Positions 18,500 to 28,348 of a DNA stretch of 64,000 bases are shown here, one piece after another; within the stretch, counting starts at the first letter, position 1; every line of letters begins with the position of its first letter. The stretch spans positions 1 through 64,000 of the forward strand of contig CAXUHB010000001.1 of the NCBI GenBank assembly GCA_964250755.1, written 5' to 3'. The position numbers and the translations under genes were made by a program. This DNA comes from DASWOJ01 sp964250755. Lineage in GTDB: Bacteria > Pseudomonadota > Alphaproteobacteria > Acetobacterales > Acetobacteraceae. The notes beneath the pieces are model-generated. The model saw nothing but the letters and a program-made list of their open reading frames with translations, was not told the DNA's origin and ran no database searches.

Positions 18500-19057
18500 C
18501 TATTCCGGCGCGGCCGGGGGCGGCCAGGTCAGCAGCGCCGCACCGCACGCCAGCCCCGCCGCGAAGCCGCCCAGGTGCGCCAGCCAGTCCACGTTGGGCG
18601 CCAGGCTGTAGGCCGCGTTGATCCCCACCGTCTGCGCCACCCAGCGCCCGCTGATCTCCGGGTGCCGCCCGCTGGCGTAGAAGGCGAGCACAAGGCCGAG
18701 CAGCCCGGCGATGGCGCCCGACGCTCCGACCGCAACCACGTCCGGGCGCGCCCACGCGCTTAGCAGGCTGCCCGACAGGCCGCATAGGGTGTAGGCGGCC
18801 AGCGCCCGCCATGGCCCGATCCGCGGCTCGACATAGGCGCCGGTGATCCCGAGCAGCATCAGGTTGCCGATGATATGCTGCGGGCTGGCATGAAGGTAGT
18901 TGGCGGTGAGCAGGCGCCAAGGCTGGCCGTGCAGGCTGATCGCCCCCAGGTCGCCGCCCCAAGCGAGCAGCTCTCGGGCGTCCCAACTGAACTGTCCTGT
19001 GGCCGCCGCCATCACGGCATAGACGACCAGGTTTGCAAGGATCACGAGCAGCAGCAT
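18500..19057 (-). CDS. Rhomboid-family intramembrane serine protease
   Basis: 185 residues, about six membrane helices. The catalytic dyad is Ser113 in GASGAIAG and His161 in WLAHLGGF; the first loop has QPWRLLTANYLHAS and the oxyanion Asn is in HIIGN. It cleaves transmembrane substrates in the inner membrane. The ATG at 19057 sits directly before the first hydrophobic helix; the frame runs upstream to an ATG at 19186, but those 43 residues are not rhomboid-like. It is convergent with the nucleotidase gene, with 19 bases between stops. Confidence 0.88.
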   Translation of the reverse strand: MLLLVILANLVVYAVMAAATGQFSWDARELLAWGGDLGAISLHGQPWRLLTANYLHASPQHIIGNLMLLGITGAYVEPRIGPWRALAAYTLCGLSGSLLSAWARPDVVAVGASGAIAGLLGLVLAFYASGRHPEISGRWVAQTVGINAAYSLAPNVDWLAHLGGFAAGLACGAALLTWPPPAAPE

Positions 19058-19769
19058 GGGGAGGGTTCTGATCGAGCCTGTCGGATTGCGGAAGACCTTA
19101 TCAAAGGCCTGCGGGTGAACCTGCGCCTGGCGAGCGCCTGCTGGACCCCCGCGATAAGGCCCACGCGACGAGAAGGTCACTGCCACCTTGGGCTACAAGG
19201 ACGCCAGGGTCCATGCGTCCGTGGCGGAGTGGTGCAAGAAGAATCCCTGGAGCAGGCATGCGGACGGGACAGCACACGCGCTCTGCCACGCCACGTGATG
19301 GCCAAAGTCGGCCCACGGCCACGCCGGGGCGACAACGGCAAGGCAGGCAACGCCACCACGCCGGGCACCTTGTCCGTCAACGTCGCACAGTAGGACTATT
19401 TTGCAGCCGCGCGACAAGGGCAGGCTTGTTGACCGCGTGCGCGGTGAGGCGTTGCATGGTGGCATCGTGCCGGACGCGACCCAGAGGGTGACTGCGTCCG
19501 AACCTGGCCGCGACGGCTTGGTGACAGTGCGCAACGAGCAACTCGTGGGCGACACCCGCCACTTCGACGCGGCGGGGTTCGTGGGCCGGACGCTCGGCCT
19601 CACGCCGCTGCAGCCGGAGGCGGCGCGGCATCAGCCCGCACCCTGCCGGATCGGTCGCAGCCTGCAAAGCCACGCATGGTGGCGGCAGCGGGCCGGGCTG
19701 GGGCGCGGGTCGCGGCGTGGTTGCAAATTGTCACTTGTGCCCGGGCGGAGCCGGATCGCAGAAGGCGGC
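19058..19769. other. About 700 bp without a recognisable gene
   Basis: Between the divergent rhomboid and phosphatase genes. Several frames stay open by GC bias, but none shows a recognisable protein or start signal. Short runs in one frame (such as TLGYKDARVHASVAEWCKK near 19190) could be gene debris; I could not assign them. Confidence 0.5.
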
Positions 19770-20687
19770 ATGACGCATCTGCCCCTGCACCGACGCACCC
19801 TGCTGACGGCAGTCGTATCGGCGGCGATGCCGCGGGTTGCCGCCGCAGCACAGGCGCCGGATCTGCCGTTCATTGTGCTGGGTGACTGGGGGCGTGGGGG
19901 CGCATACGAACAGCGCGCGGTGGGCGTCACCATGGGCCGGGCCGCGTCCGCGTCCGGCAGCCGCTTCACGTTGAACGTGGGCGACAACTTTTATGAGAAC
20001 GGCGTCAGCGGCATTGACGACCCGCAGTGGGCCGACAGCTTCGAGCGCATCTACGACGATCCGGCCTTGTTCACGCCGTGGCACTCGATCCTGGGCAATC
20101 ACGACTACCGCGGCGACATCGGCGCGCAACTGCGTTACCGCGGCAGTGCGCGATGGCGCATGCCGGCGCGCTACTACGCCCGGACCGAAACGCTGCCGGA
20201 CGGCACGCGGGCAGACTTCTTCCACATCGACACATCACCGTTCGTGCTGTCCTACCGCGGCACCAAGGTCCGCATCGACGGCGAGGACACCGCGGCCCAG
20301 CTGCGCTGGCTGGAGCGCGCCGTGGCAGCATCGAACGCGACTTGGCGGATCGTTGTTGGGCATCACCCGGTATACACGACCACCGGGGGCAAGCACGACA
20401 CGCCGGAGCTGATTGCCCAGGTTCAGCCGCTGCTGGAGCGATACCGCGTGCAGATGTATTTCGGTGGGCACGTGCATAACCTGCAGGAGACGGATGTGGA
20501 CGGTGTCCGCTACGTCACGTCGGGCGCCGGGTCTAAGCTGGGGCGCGTCAAAGCGGTGGAGCGGGCCGGATTTGCAGTGGAGCGGCATGGGTTCGTGATG
20601 GCGCGGCTGTCACGCGATGCATTGAGGCTGCATTATGTGGACGTGGATGGGCAGGTGCTACGAGATTCGATCCTGCAACGAACCTAG
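19770..20687 (+). CDS. Purple-acid-phosphatase-like metallophosphoesterase, exported
   Basis: 305 residues. The N-terminus has the Tat-like signal HRRTLLTAVVSAA. The bimetal site motifs appear in order: LGDWGRGG, VGDNFYENG, LGNHDYRG, VGHHPVYT and GGHVHNLQ, a pattern typical of the tartrate-resistant (ACP5-type) acid phosphatase group. It should release phosphate from organic esters in the periplasm. ATG 19770 has an AGAAGGCGG ribosome site; the frame upstream to 19401 is noncoding extension. It converges on the Na/Pi transporter gene. Confidence 0.88.
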   Translation: MTHLPLHRRTLLTAVVSAAMPRVAAAAQAPDLPFIVLGDWGRGGAYEQRAVGVTMGRAASASGSRFTLNVGDNFYENGVSGIDDPQWADSFERIYDDPALFTPWHSILGNHDYRGDIGAQLRYRGSARWRMPARYYARTETLPDGTRADFFHIDTSPFVLSYRGTKVRIDGEDTAAQLRWLERAVAASNATWRIVVGHHPVYTTTGGKHDTPELIAQVQPLLERYRVQMYFGGHVHNLQETDVDGVRYVTSGAGSKLGRVKAVERAGFAVERHGFVMARLSRDALRLHYVDVDGQVLRDSILQRT

Positions 20688-20753
20688 GCAGCCCGCAGCC
20701 GCCGGGTTTCCAAGAAGGGTCAGCCGGTGCCGGCGCGCCGTCCTTTTGCGGCT

Positions 20754-22421
20754 TCATCCCTCGCCATCGGCCCTGGCCTTCCTGAGTCGGCTCGGCAGCA
20801 GTTCGCCCTTTCCTTCCAGCACGGGATAAGCCGCGGCCGCGACCAGTTGCGTGTTGACGCGCTTGAGGTCGCGCAGCAGGTCCAGGTGCAGTCCCCCGTC
20901 CACATCGGGCCGGCCCTGCCGCAGCCCGGCCAGGTGCGCCGCTGCGGCTTGTGCCTCCAAGTCACGGAATGCGGTCTTCTCCTCCGCCAGTGCCCGGGCA
21001 GCAGCGGTGTTTCCCGTCATGAACACGGCGGTGGCCGTGCGCAGGTTGGCGCGCAGCCGCTCGAACACCTGGGACAGCGCGGACCTGGTGCCGGACGACA
21101 TGGCAACGCCCCGTTTCAGCGTGCGCGTGCCCAGCGCCGTGACGTTGCGGTCCAGCACGTCGCCGGCATGCTCCAGGTTGGCCGTGAACGCCAGGATTTG
21201 CGACAGGCGGTGGTGGTCCGCGTCCGACAGGTCTTCGGGGTCGAGCGTGGTGACATAGGACCGGATCGCAGTGCCCAGGCTATCCAGCACGTCGTTGCCG
21301 CGCCGGGTCTCCGCCAGCTTGTCCCGGTCGTTGCGGGCCAGGGCCTCCCAGGTGCCGCCCAGCATCCCGTCCAGCGTGTCGGCCATGCGGAGCGCCTCCC
21401 GCGCCGCGCCGGCCAGCGCGACCGTCGGCGTTTCCTGTGCCGCCATGGCCAGGTATAGCGGCTGCGACGGGTCGGCGGGGTTGATCCGGTCCGGCATCCA
21501 GCGCCGCAGCAGGGCGGCAACCGGCCCCAGCACCGGCAGGAACAGCAGCGCCAGCACGAGGTTGAACCCGGTGTGGAAGTCGGCCACTGCGCGCGCCGGG
21601 TCCGGCTGCACCGTCACCATCCAAGGGCCGATGATGTCCAGCGCCGCCAAGGCCAGCGCGATGCCTGCCAGGCGGTTGACCAAATTGCCCACGGCCAGCC
21701 GCCGCCCCGCGCCGCCCTCCCCGGCGGCGCCTTCCAGCAGCGGGTTGATAGCCGTGCCCAGGTTGGCGCCCAGCACGAGGGCGAACGCCGCATGGGGCGG
21801 CACCACGCCCTTGGCGGCCAGGGCCGTCACCAGCAGCACGACGGCTACGCTGGAATGGGCCGCCCAGGTCAGCACGGCCGCCAGCAGCACGGCAATGACC
21901 GGCTCGGTGGCGATGCTGCCCATCAGCAGCCGCAGGCTCGGCACATCCTCGTACGGCGTCACCAAGTCCAGCAACTGGCGCAGGGCTAGCATCATCAGGC
22001 CGAGGCCGATCAGCACCCGCCCCAGGTCCCGCGTCCGCGCCCCCCCGCCCCGGCGGAACATCAGCAGCCCTGCCAGCAGCCCCAGGGAGGCCACGCGCGA
22101 CACGTCGAACGACAGGGCCTGCACGATCAGCGTCGTGCCGACGTTGGCACCCAGCATGGCAGCCAGCGCCGGCACAAGGTCCACCAGCCCGGCGGCGGCG
22201 AAGGACGACACCATCAGCCCCGTCGCCGTGCTGCTCTGCAGCACGGCCGTCGCGGCCAGCCCGGCGGCGAACGTCTTGGCCCGCCCGCCCAGCGCCACGC
22301 CCAGCACCCGCCGCAGCCCGGCGCCATACGCCCGCTGGATGCCGGTCTGCACCATGTGGACGCCCCACAACAGGAGCGAGATGCCTCCGGCCAAGTCAAC
22401 CAGCGTCAGCGTCGCGCCCAT
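20754..22421 (-). CDS. Na+/phosphate cotransporter with C-terminal PhoU-like domain
   Basis: 555 residues. The membrane part contains the two inverted-repeat signatures of the NptA/YjbB family: QSSTATG (62-68) and AHSSVAVV (188-195), each followed by GANxGT. About residues 340-540 form a helical PhoU-like domain (segments around LEHAGDVLDRNV and VFERLRANL). It moves phosphate across the inner membrane with sodium; related proteins may also export. It fits with the two phosphatases nearby as a phosphate-handling group. Confidence 0.92.
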   Translation of the reverse strand: MGATLTLVDLAGGISLLLWGVHMVQTGIQRAYGAGLRRVLGVALGGRAKTFAAGLAATAVLQSSTATGLMVSSFAAAGLVDLVPALAAMLGANVGTTLIVQALSFDVSRVASLGLLAGLLMFRRGGGARTRDLGRVLIGLGLMMLALRQLLDLVTPYEDVPSLRLLMGSIATEPVIAVLLAAVLTWAAHSSVAVVLLVTALAAKGVVPPHAAFALVLGANLGTAINPLLEGAAGEGGAGRRLAVGNLVNRLAGIALALAALDIIGPWMVTVQPDPARAVADFHTGFNLVLALLFLPVLGPVAALLRRWMPDRINPADPSQPLYLAMAAQETPTVALAGAAREALRMADTLDGMLGGTWEALARNDRDKLAETRRGNDVLDSLGTAIRSYVTTLDPEDLSDADHHRLSQILAFTANLEHAGDVLDRNVTALGTRTLKRGVAMSSGTRSALSQVFERLRANLRTATAVFMTGNTAAARALAEEKTAFRDLEAQAAAAHLAGLRQGRPDVDGGLHLDLLRDLKRVNTQLVAAAAYPVLEGKGELLPSRLRKARADGEG

Positions 22422-22535
22422 GCCCAGCCTCCGCCCCTACCAAGGTGCAAGGGCCTGTTGTAATGTAAGTGTCATAATCTGCGGCTGCACGCCGCGCCAT
22501 CCCGGGGGGGAGCACATGGGGGTCATCACATCGGC

Positions 22536-23097
22536 TGCCCGGCTTTCAAGGGAGAGGTGCAAATGGCCAACCCCAACAACTCCGGCACGGCCTACGCGAT
22601 GATTGCGGCGCTGGTGCAGTTGATGGGGAAGGCGGGCGTTCGATCACCTGAAAGCGCTGCACCCCAGCGTCAATTCCTATGCCCGCAGCGGCACCGGGCC
22701 GATCAAGGCGGTGGCGCGCGGGGAAGCGGCGGCAAGCATCAGCTTCATTCATGGTGCGGCGACGGAGCGGTTGGCCGGGTTCCCGGTGGACACCAATGCG
22801 CAGCGCGAGGGCACGGCATACGAGGTCGGCTCCATGTGCATCTTGAATGGCGCCCGCAAGCTGGCCAACGCCAAGCGGTTCGCGGACTGGGCCTTGTCGG
22901 TGGAGAGCCAGGCGACCCGGGCGGCGACCAAGCAGTTCCAGCCGCCGGCCAACGTCGCCGTGCTGCTGCCGGAAGGCGCGCCGCGCTTCGCCGACACGAA
23001 GTTCATAGACTACGACTTCGGCAAGTATGGCGCCGCAGCCGAGCGCAAGCGGCTGATCGAGCGCTGGGACCGGGAGATCGGCAACTTGCCGCGCTGA
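22536..23097 (+). pseudogene. Remnant of iron(III) ABC transporter substrate-binding protein
   Basis: The C-terminal half of an FbpA/AfuA-type periplasmic binding protein is readable in two frames. The first frame gives PAFKGEVQMANPNNSGTAYA and ends around 22635; the second picks up with FDHLKALHPSVNSYARSG and continues to the stop at 23095-23097. One base is missing (or two were gained) near 22633-22637. No N-terminal half or signal peptide is found upstream, so the gene is both truncated and frameshifted. The original product bound ferric iron for uptake. Confidence 0.8.
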
Positions 23098-23324
23098 AGA
23101 CCTCCCGCCCCGGCCTGCTGCCGTCGCTTGCGGTGTTGGCCGGCCCGGCGCTGCCGCCGTGGCACACGCATTAGGACTCCGTGCTGACGTTCGGCTGTCT
23201 CGGCAATTGGGCCAGCGATGCCGCGACGGCGTCCGGCCGGTTGCTGGCGGCACGCCTGGGACACCTCTGGCTGTGGCCGCTGATCGCGGCTGGCGCCGGG
23301 TCGCCCGCAGCGGTGCTGCCGTGA
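23094..23324 (+). pseudogene. Remnant of the matching ABC transporter permease N-terminus
   Basis: Overlapping the stop of the binding-protein remnant, one frame reads LKTSRPGLLPSLAVLAGPAL, hits an internal TAG at 23172-23174, then continues LTFGCLGNWASDAATA and LGHLWLWPLI to a stop at 23322-23324. This resembles the first membrane helix and loop of FbpB-type iron permeases. The rest of the permease and the ATPase are absent; the sequence to 23514 holds no gene. Confidence 0.5.
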
Positions 23325-23514
23325 GTATCGGCGCGACATGGCGCGGGCCTGCTTAGCACTGCTTCAAGCCTCGCAGAGTGGCGCCAATACGAATGGCCAC
23401 TCGCTCTGACGGTTCGCGCTGGAGTGTTCCAGAGCGCGGGTCGAATGCGGGAAACATTCAAAGCAAAGGGCTGTTGGCGTCACATCGGCCTTTTCCCGAA
23501 AGAAAGGGGGAGGG

Positions 23515-24645
23515 TCACAACATCCGTTGCAGGATGATCTTCTGCACGTCGCTGGTGCCTTCGTAGATCTGGCACACGCGAACGTCGCGGTAGATGCGTT
23601 CGACCGGGTAGTCGGCAAGGTAGCCGTAGCCGCCGAGGGTCTGGATCGCCGCGGTGCAAATTTGCTCGGCGGCTTCGGAGGCGAACAGCTTGGCGGTCGC
23701 CGCGGCCTCCAGCGCGGGCTGGCCGGCGTCCTTCAGCCGGGCGGCGCGCATCGTCAGCTCGTGGGCGGCGGCCAGCTTCATCTTGGCCTCGACAAGGCGG
23801 AAGCCCACGGCTTGATGCTCAATGATGGGCTTGCCGAACTGCTTGCGCTCCTTGGCGTAGCCGATGGCGTATTCCAGCGCGGCCCGGGCCATGCCGACGC
23901 TTTGGGCGGCGATGCCGATGCGGCCTGACTCCAAGGTGCTGAGGGCGATCTTGAGGCCCTCGCCCTCCGCGCCGATGCGCTGGTCGTCGGGGATCTGCAT
24001 GTCGTCGAAGGACAGGGCGCAACTGTCGGACGCCTTCTGGCCCAGCTTGTGCTCGACGCGGGCGACGGAGAAGCCCGGGGTGTCGTTGGCAACCACGAAG
24101 GCGCTGATACCGCGCTTGCCGGCCGCCGGGTCGGTGACGGCGAACAGGATGGTGATCTTGCCGACGCTGGCGTTGGAGATGAACTGCTTGGAGCCGTTGA
24201 CGACGTAGCCGCTGTTGGTGCGCTCCGCCCGGGTGCGTATGCCCGCCGCATCCGACCCGGCGCCGGCCTCCGTCAGGGCGAAGCTGGCGACAGCCTGGCC
24301 GCTGGCGATGGGGCGCAGCCAGCGCTCCTTCTGGGCGGGGGTGCCGAACTTCTCCAGGATCTCGCAGGTCGGCGCGTTGTGGACGCTGACGAGGGTGGAA
24401 ACGGAGCCGTCACCGGCGGCGATCTCCTCGATCACCTGGGCGTAGGTTTCGTAAGGGATTTCGCTGCCGCCCCAATCGGCGCTGTTGGTGGCGCCGAGGA
24501 AGCCCATCTCGCCGAGTTCGCGGATGATCTCCGGCTCGATCCGTCCAGCTTTTTCCCGTGCGGCGGCGGTGGGGGCCAGGCGCTCCTGGGCGAAGCGGCG
24601 GGCGGTCTCGACGATCAGCGCGTTGGGGTCGGTGTGGTCCAGCAT
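23515..24645 (-). CDS. Acyl-CoA dehydrogenase
   Basis: 376 residues, the normal size of a short/medium/branched-chain acyl-CoA dehydrogenase. It catalyses FAD-dependent alpha,beta-desaturation of acyl-CoA. Seen: FALTEAGAGSDAAG (flavin and substrate loop), RKQFGKPI, and the catalytic Glu362 in IYEGTSDVQ near the C-terminus, the position used by SCAD-like enzymes. ATG 24645 has a GGAGGA site; the longer frame to 24846 runs through an interspersed repeat and is rejected. The upstream neighbour is an indolepyruvate oxidoreductase, so a role in aromatic or branched-chain amino-acid breakdown is possible. Confidence 0.93.
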   Translation of the reverse strand: MLDHTDPNALIVETARRFAQERLAPTAAAREKAGRIEPEIIRELGEMGFLGATNSADWGGSEIPYETYAQVIEEIAAGDGSVSTLVSVHNAPTCEILEKFGTPAQKERWLRPIASGQAVASFALTEAGAGSDAAGIRTRAERTNSGYVVNGSKQFISNASVGKITILFAVTDPAAGKRGISAFVVANDTPGFSVARVEHKLGQKASDSCALSFDDMQIPDDQRIGAEGEGLKIALSTLESGRIGIAAQSVGMARAALEYAIGYAKERKQFGKPIIEHQAVGFRLVEAKMKLAAAHELTMRAARLKDAGQPALEAAATAKLFASEAAEQICTAAIQTLGGYGYLADYPVERIYRDVRVCQIYEGTSDVQKIILQRML

Positions 24646-24735
24646 GGGGCGGTCCTCCGGCGGGTTCGTTGGGGTGGAAGTGGTGTAGGGCGATATGGGC
24701 CGCAACTGCCACTGCATAGAAGCGCGATGGCTGCC

Positions 24736-24884
24736 TGCTCCCTCTCCCTCCGGGAGAGGGTTGGGGTGAGGGTAGCCACGCAGCGCGGTCCCGTCGGGTG
24801 TGGGGGGCTGCTTGTTGTCAGGCCGCTCGCTGGTTGTTTTCCTCACCCCGACCCTCTCCCGGAGGGAGAGGGAGAAGGAGCAGC
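24736..24884. repeat. Inverted pair of GGGAGAGGG-type palindromic repeats (site 1)
   Basis: Left arm at about 24736-24776 (CCCTCTCCCTCCGGGAGAGG then TTGGGGTGAGGG) and right arm in opposite orientation at about 24841-24884. Each arm alone folds as a hairpin; the pair is separated by about 64 bp of unique sequence. The same composite occurs at 39007, 53533 and 55271. Confidence 0.9.
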
Positions 24885-24925
24885 ATCCTTACTGGCCCGG
24901 CCCAAACGTCTGCCGGGCGCTGATC

Positions 24926-27900
24926 CTATTCTGCGGCCACGGCCATTGCAGCGGCGGGCACTGGCGCGTCCAGCCGCGCCAGCAGCGCCTCCCGCCGGGG
25001 ACGGGACGCGGCCAGGCTCGCAGCCTTCACCGGGCCGAAGCCGCGTATGTCCATTGGCAGCGCCGCAAGCGCCGCGGCGGCATCCAGCGTGTCCGGGCGC
25101 AGGCGGTCCAGGGCGCGGCGCATGTCGGCCTCGTACTCCGCGATCATCCCGCGCTCCACCCGCCGCTCGTGCTGCCAGCCGAAGGGGTCCAGGGGCGTGC
25201 CGCGCAGGGCCTTGCCGTGGCGCAGAAGGCGGAACAGGGGCAGGGCGATGCGGCCGGGGATGGCGACCTTGCGGCGGCGGCCGGTGGCCGGGTCGGGGCG
25301 GCTGAGCAGCGGTGGGGCCAGGTGGAACACGGGCGCGTCGCCGTAACTGGCGGCGGCGTGCTGGCGGGCGACCTCGTATTCGTCCTTGATGGCCAGGACG
25401 CGGTAGTAGCCTTCCGCCACGGCGCGGGACAGCGGGCCAGGGGTGCCGGCCACCGCAGCTTCCCGGGTGCGGACAGCGTCCACCAGGGCGCGGTAGCGGG
25501 CGGCCAGCTTGGGGTTGCCGTATTCGGTCAGTTCCGACGTGCGGCGGGCAATCAAATCATCCAGCCCGTCGGGCAGGGGCGCGCGGCCCTGCATGATCTC
25601 GTCAGCGAGGGCCGGGTTGGCGGCCAGGATGCGGCCCCACAGGAAGGCGCGGCGGTTGAGCGGAACTGCCGTGCCGTTCAGCTCCATCGCGCGCAGCAGG
25701 GCGCCTTGGCCGACGGGAACCAAGCCCATCTGCCAGGCCAGGCCCAGCAGCAGGGTGTTCATGGCCTGGGCGTTGCCGAACAGGCGCTCGGCCAGCGCCG
25801 CGCCGTGCAGGAAGCGGGAGCGATCCGCCGCTGTCTGCCGCGCGATGGCCCGGCGGTGCAGGCCGGCGTCCAGCACCAGGTCACGCTGGCCGATGAAGGC
25901 CGCGCCGGGCTGCAGGTCTAGATTGCCGACGACGCCCGCAGTGCGCTTGCAGCGGCCCAGCACGTCCGCGCCGGCACCCACCGCCATGTCGGCGGCCAGC
26001 AGCAGATCGGCCTCGCGCTGGGGGATGCGGACCACGTCAAGGCCGTGATCCGCGATCTGAACATGGGACACGACGGCGCCGTTCTTCTGCGCCAGGCCGG
26101 TGAAGTCCAGGGTGCTGACTTGGTGGCCTTCCAGGTGCGCGGCCATGGCGACGATGGCGCCGCAAGTGACAATGCCGCCGCCGCCGATGCCGGCGAACAG
26201 GCCGCGCCAGGGCTGCGCCGTGCCGGGCATCGCCGGGTCGGAGAGGGTGGCGGCCAGGTCGGCCTCGCGCGCCGCCCAGATGGCGGCATGGTCCAGCTTG
26301 CCGATGGGCGCGTCGGATTTTGTCGTCACGAAGCTGGGGCAGAAGCCCTTGAGGCAGCTCAGGTCGGTGTTGCAGGAGGTCGGGCTGATGCGGCGCTTGC
26401 GGCCGTGGTCGGTCTGCACGGGTTCGATGGCGATGCAGTTGCTTTGCACGGTGCAGTCGCCGCAGTTCTCGCAGACGGACTCGTTGATGACGACGCGGGT
26501 TTCGGCGGCGGCCAGCTTGCCGCGCTTGCGGCGGCGGCGCTTCTCCGTGGCGCAGACCTGGTCGTAGATGATGGCGCTGACGCCGGGGTGTTCCCGCATC
26601 CGGCGCTGCACCGCATCCATGTCGTCCCGGCCGTGGCGCAGGGTGCCGGGCGGCAGGGCAGAGGGCGGGGGCAGGCGGGCGGGATCGTCGGCGACGATGG
26701 CGAGCAGGCCGACGCCCTCGGCGTGGAGTTGCCGGGCGATGGACAGCACGTCCGTTCCGCCCTCGGCGGGCTGGCCGCCGGTCATGGCGACGGCACCGTT
26801 ATACAGCAGCTTGTAGGTGATGTTCGCCTTGGCCGCGACGGCTTGGCGGATGGCGAGCAGGCCGGAGTGGGTGTAGGTGCCGTCCCCCATGTTGGCGAAC
26901 ATGTGCGGCATGTCGGTGAAGGGGGCCAGGCCGATCCAGGGCACGCCCTCCCCGCCCATCTGGCTGAAGGTGCGGGTGGCGTCCGACGTCGTGAGGGCCA
27001 TCGTGTGGCAGCCGATGCCGGCCATGGCGTGGCTGCCGTCCGGCAGGCGGGTGCTGGTGCTGTGCGGGCAGCCCGCGCAGAAGGCCGGGGCGCGGGCGAG
27101 CAGGCCGGGCAGGCGGTCCGGCGCGGCGAGCGGCGCGTCCACCTGCACGTCCAGGCCGGCGCTGGGCAGAAAGCGGGCCAGGGCGGCCATCGCCAGCTCC
27201 GGCGACAGCTCCATCGTGGCGGGCAGCAGTGTGGCCCCAGCCAGGTCCTGCTTGCCCTGGATGGGCGGGCGGTCCGGCAAGTTGTAGAGGGTGGCGCGCA
27301 ACTGCTCCTCGACGTTGGCGCGCTTCTCCTCGACAACCAGGACAGCGCGCTTGCCGGCGCAGAACTCGCGCAGGCCCGTGGGTTCGATGGGCCAGGACAG
27401 GGCGACCTTGAACACTGCGATGTCCGGCGACCCGTCGAGGCCCAGGCGGCGCAGGGCGTGCATCAGGTCGTGGTGGGCCTTGCCGACAGTGACGATGCCG
27501 ATGGGCGCGTCCCGGCGTCCGTGCATCAGCCGGTCCAGCCGGTTGGCGCGCGCCCAGGCGAGGGCGGCGGGCAGGCGCTCCTGCACCATGCGGCGCTCCA
27601 GCTCCGCGCGCTCGGCGGGCCAGGGCAGGCGGGCGTCCAGGTTCAGTCCGTGCGGTGGGAGGGCGATGTCGGGGCGGACGAAGCTGCGTTGGGTGGGGGC
27701 GGTTACGATGGCATGCTGCTCGGCGTTCTCGGCAATCGTCTTCAGCGCAACCCACAGCCCGGCGTAGCGGGACATGGCGATGCCCGCGAGGCCGAGGTCC
27801 AGGATGTCCTGCGCGTCAGCGGGCTGCAGCACGGGGATGTTGACGGCCTGGAAGATGCCGTCGGTCTGGTGCGGGAACACGGAGGAGTGGGCGGCGTGGT

Positions 27901-28348
27901 CGTCCCCTGACACCGCCAGCACGCCGCCGAGCGGGGCGGTGCCGATCATGTTGGCGCAGCGGAAGGCGTCGCCGCTGCGGTCCACGCCCGGCCCCTTGCC
28001 GTACCACATGCCGAACACGCCATCCACGCGCTTGCCGGGGAAGGTATCGGTCTGCTGGGCGCCCCAAAGCATGGTGGCGGCCAGATCCTCGTTCAGGCCG
28101 GGCTGGAAGCGGATGTTGTGGGCGGTCAGCAGCGCCTCGCGCCGCCACAGTTCCTGGTCCACGCCGCCGAGGGGGGAGCCGCGGTAGCCGGATACCAGGC
28201 CGCCGGTGCTCAGGCCGGCGGCGCGGTCGAGGCGGGCCTGTTCGAGCAGGACGCGCACGAGGGCCTGGACGCCGGACAGCAGGACCGGGCGGTCGAGGTC
28301 GGTGTAGCGTGAATCCAGGGTGGTGGTCGCCGCAAAGCCGATGTCCAT
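24926..28348 (-). CDS. Indolepyruvate ferredoxin oxidoreductase, fused two-subunit form
   Basis: 1140 residues, combining the thiamine-diphosphate (IorA-like) and gamma (IorB-like) parts in one chain as in many proteobacteria. It oxidatively decarboxylates aryl-pyruvates to aryl-acetyl-CoA. Seen: GLVSGYRGSPLGG in the N-terminal pyrimidine-binding domain, CAGCPHS, the thiamine-diphosphate region with GDGTYTHSG, and a ferredoxin-like cluster CENCGDCTVQSNC near residue 625-640 followed by KGFCPSF. The gamma domain carries GIGGGGIVTCG. ATG 28348 places MDIGFAATTT at the start; the frame to 28462 would run into the regulator's operator. Divergent from the Lrp-type regulator, which probably controls it. 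Confidence 0.93.
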   Translation of the reverse strand: MDIGFAATTTLDSRYTDLDRPVLLSGVQALVRVLLEQARLDRAAGLSTGGLVSGYRGSPLGGVDQELWRREALLTAHNIRFQPGLNEDLAATMLWGAQQTDTFPGKRVDGVFGMWYGKGPGVDRSGDAFRCANMIGTAPLGGVLAVSGDDHAAHSSVFPHQTDGIFQAVNIPVLQPADAQDILDLGLAGIAMSRYAGLWVALKTIAENAEQHAIVTAPTQRSFVRPDIALPPHGLNLDARLPWPAERAELERRMVQERLPAALAWARANRLDRLMHGRRDAPIGIVTVGKAHHDLMHALRRLGLDGSPDIAVFKVALSWPIEPTGLREFCAGKRAVLVVEEKRANVEEQLRATLYNLPDRPPIQGKQDLAGATLLPATMELSPELAMAALARFLPSAGLDVQVDAPLAAPDRLPGLLARAPAFCAGCPHSTSTRLPDGSHAMAGIGCHTMALTTSDATRTFSQMGGEGVPWIGLAPFTDMPHMFANMGDGTYTHSGLLAIRQAVAAKANITYKLLYNGAVAMTGGQPAEGGTDVLSIARQLHAEGVGLLAIVADDPARLPPPSALPPGTLRHGRDDMDAVQRRMREHPGVSAIIYDQVCATEKRRRRKRGKLAAAETRVVINESVCENCGDCTVQSNCIAIEPVQTDHGRKRRISPTSCNTDLSCLKGFCPSFVTTKSDAPIGKLDHAAIWAAREADLAATLSDPAMPGTAQPWRGLFAGIGGGGIVTCGAIVAMAAHLEGHQVSTLDFTGLAQKNGAVVSHVQIADHGLDVVRIPQREADLLLAADMAVGAGADVLGRCKRTAGVVGNLDLQPGAAFIGQRDLVLDAGLHRRAIARQTAADRSRFLHGAALAERLFGNAQAMNTLLLGLAWQMGLVPVGQGALLRAMELNGTAVPLNRRAFLWGRILAANPALADEIMQGRAPLPDGLDDLIARRTSELTEYGNPKLAARYRALVDAVRTREAAVAGTPGPLSRAVAEGYYRVLAIKDEYEVARQHAAASYGDAPVFHLAPPLLSRPDPATGRRRKVAIPGRIALPLFRLLRHGKALRGTPLDPFGWQHERRVERGMIAEYEADMRRALDRLRPDTLDAAAALAALPMDIRGFGPVKAASLAASRPRREALLARLDAPVPAAAMAVAAE

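Noticed and set aside
19401..19769. N-terminal extension of the acid phosphatase
   Set aside because: The Tat-like signal begins at 19770 with a ribosome site; the extension has no homology-like features.
22441..22500. Pho box upstream of the Na/Pi cotransporter gene
   Set aside because: TGTCAT-like half-sites near 22455 and 22469 have 14-bp, not 11-bp, spacing and poor second repeats.
23515..24846. Longer acyl-CoA dehydrogenase start at 24846
   Set aside because: The extra residues translate the palindromic repeat; ATG 24645 has a good ribosome site and the family N-terminus.
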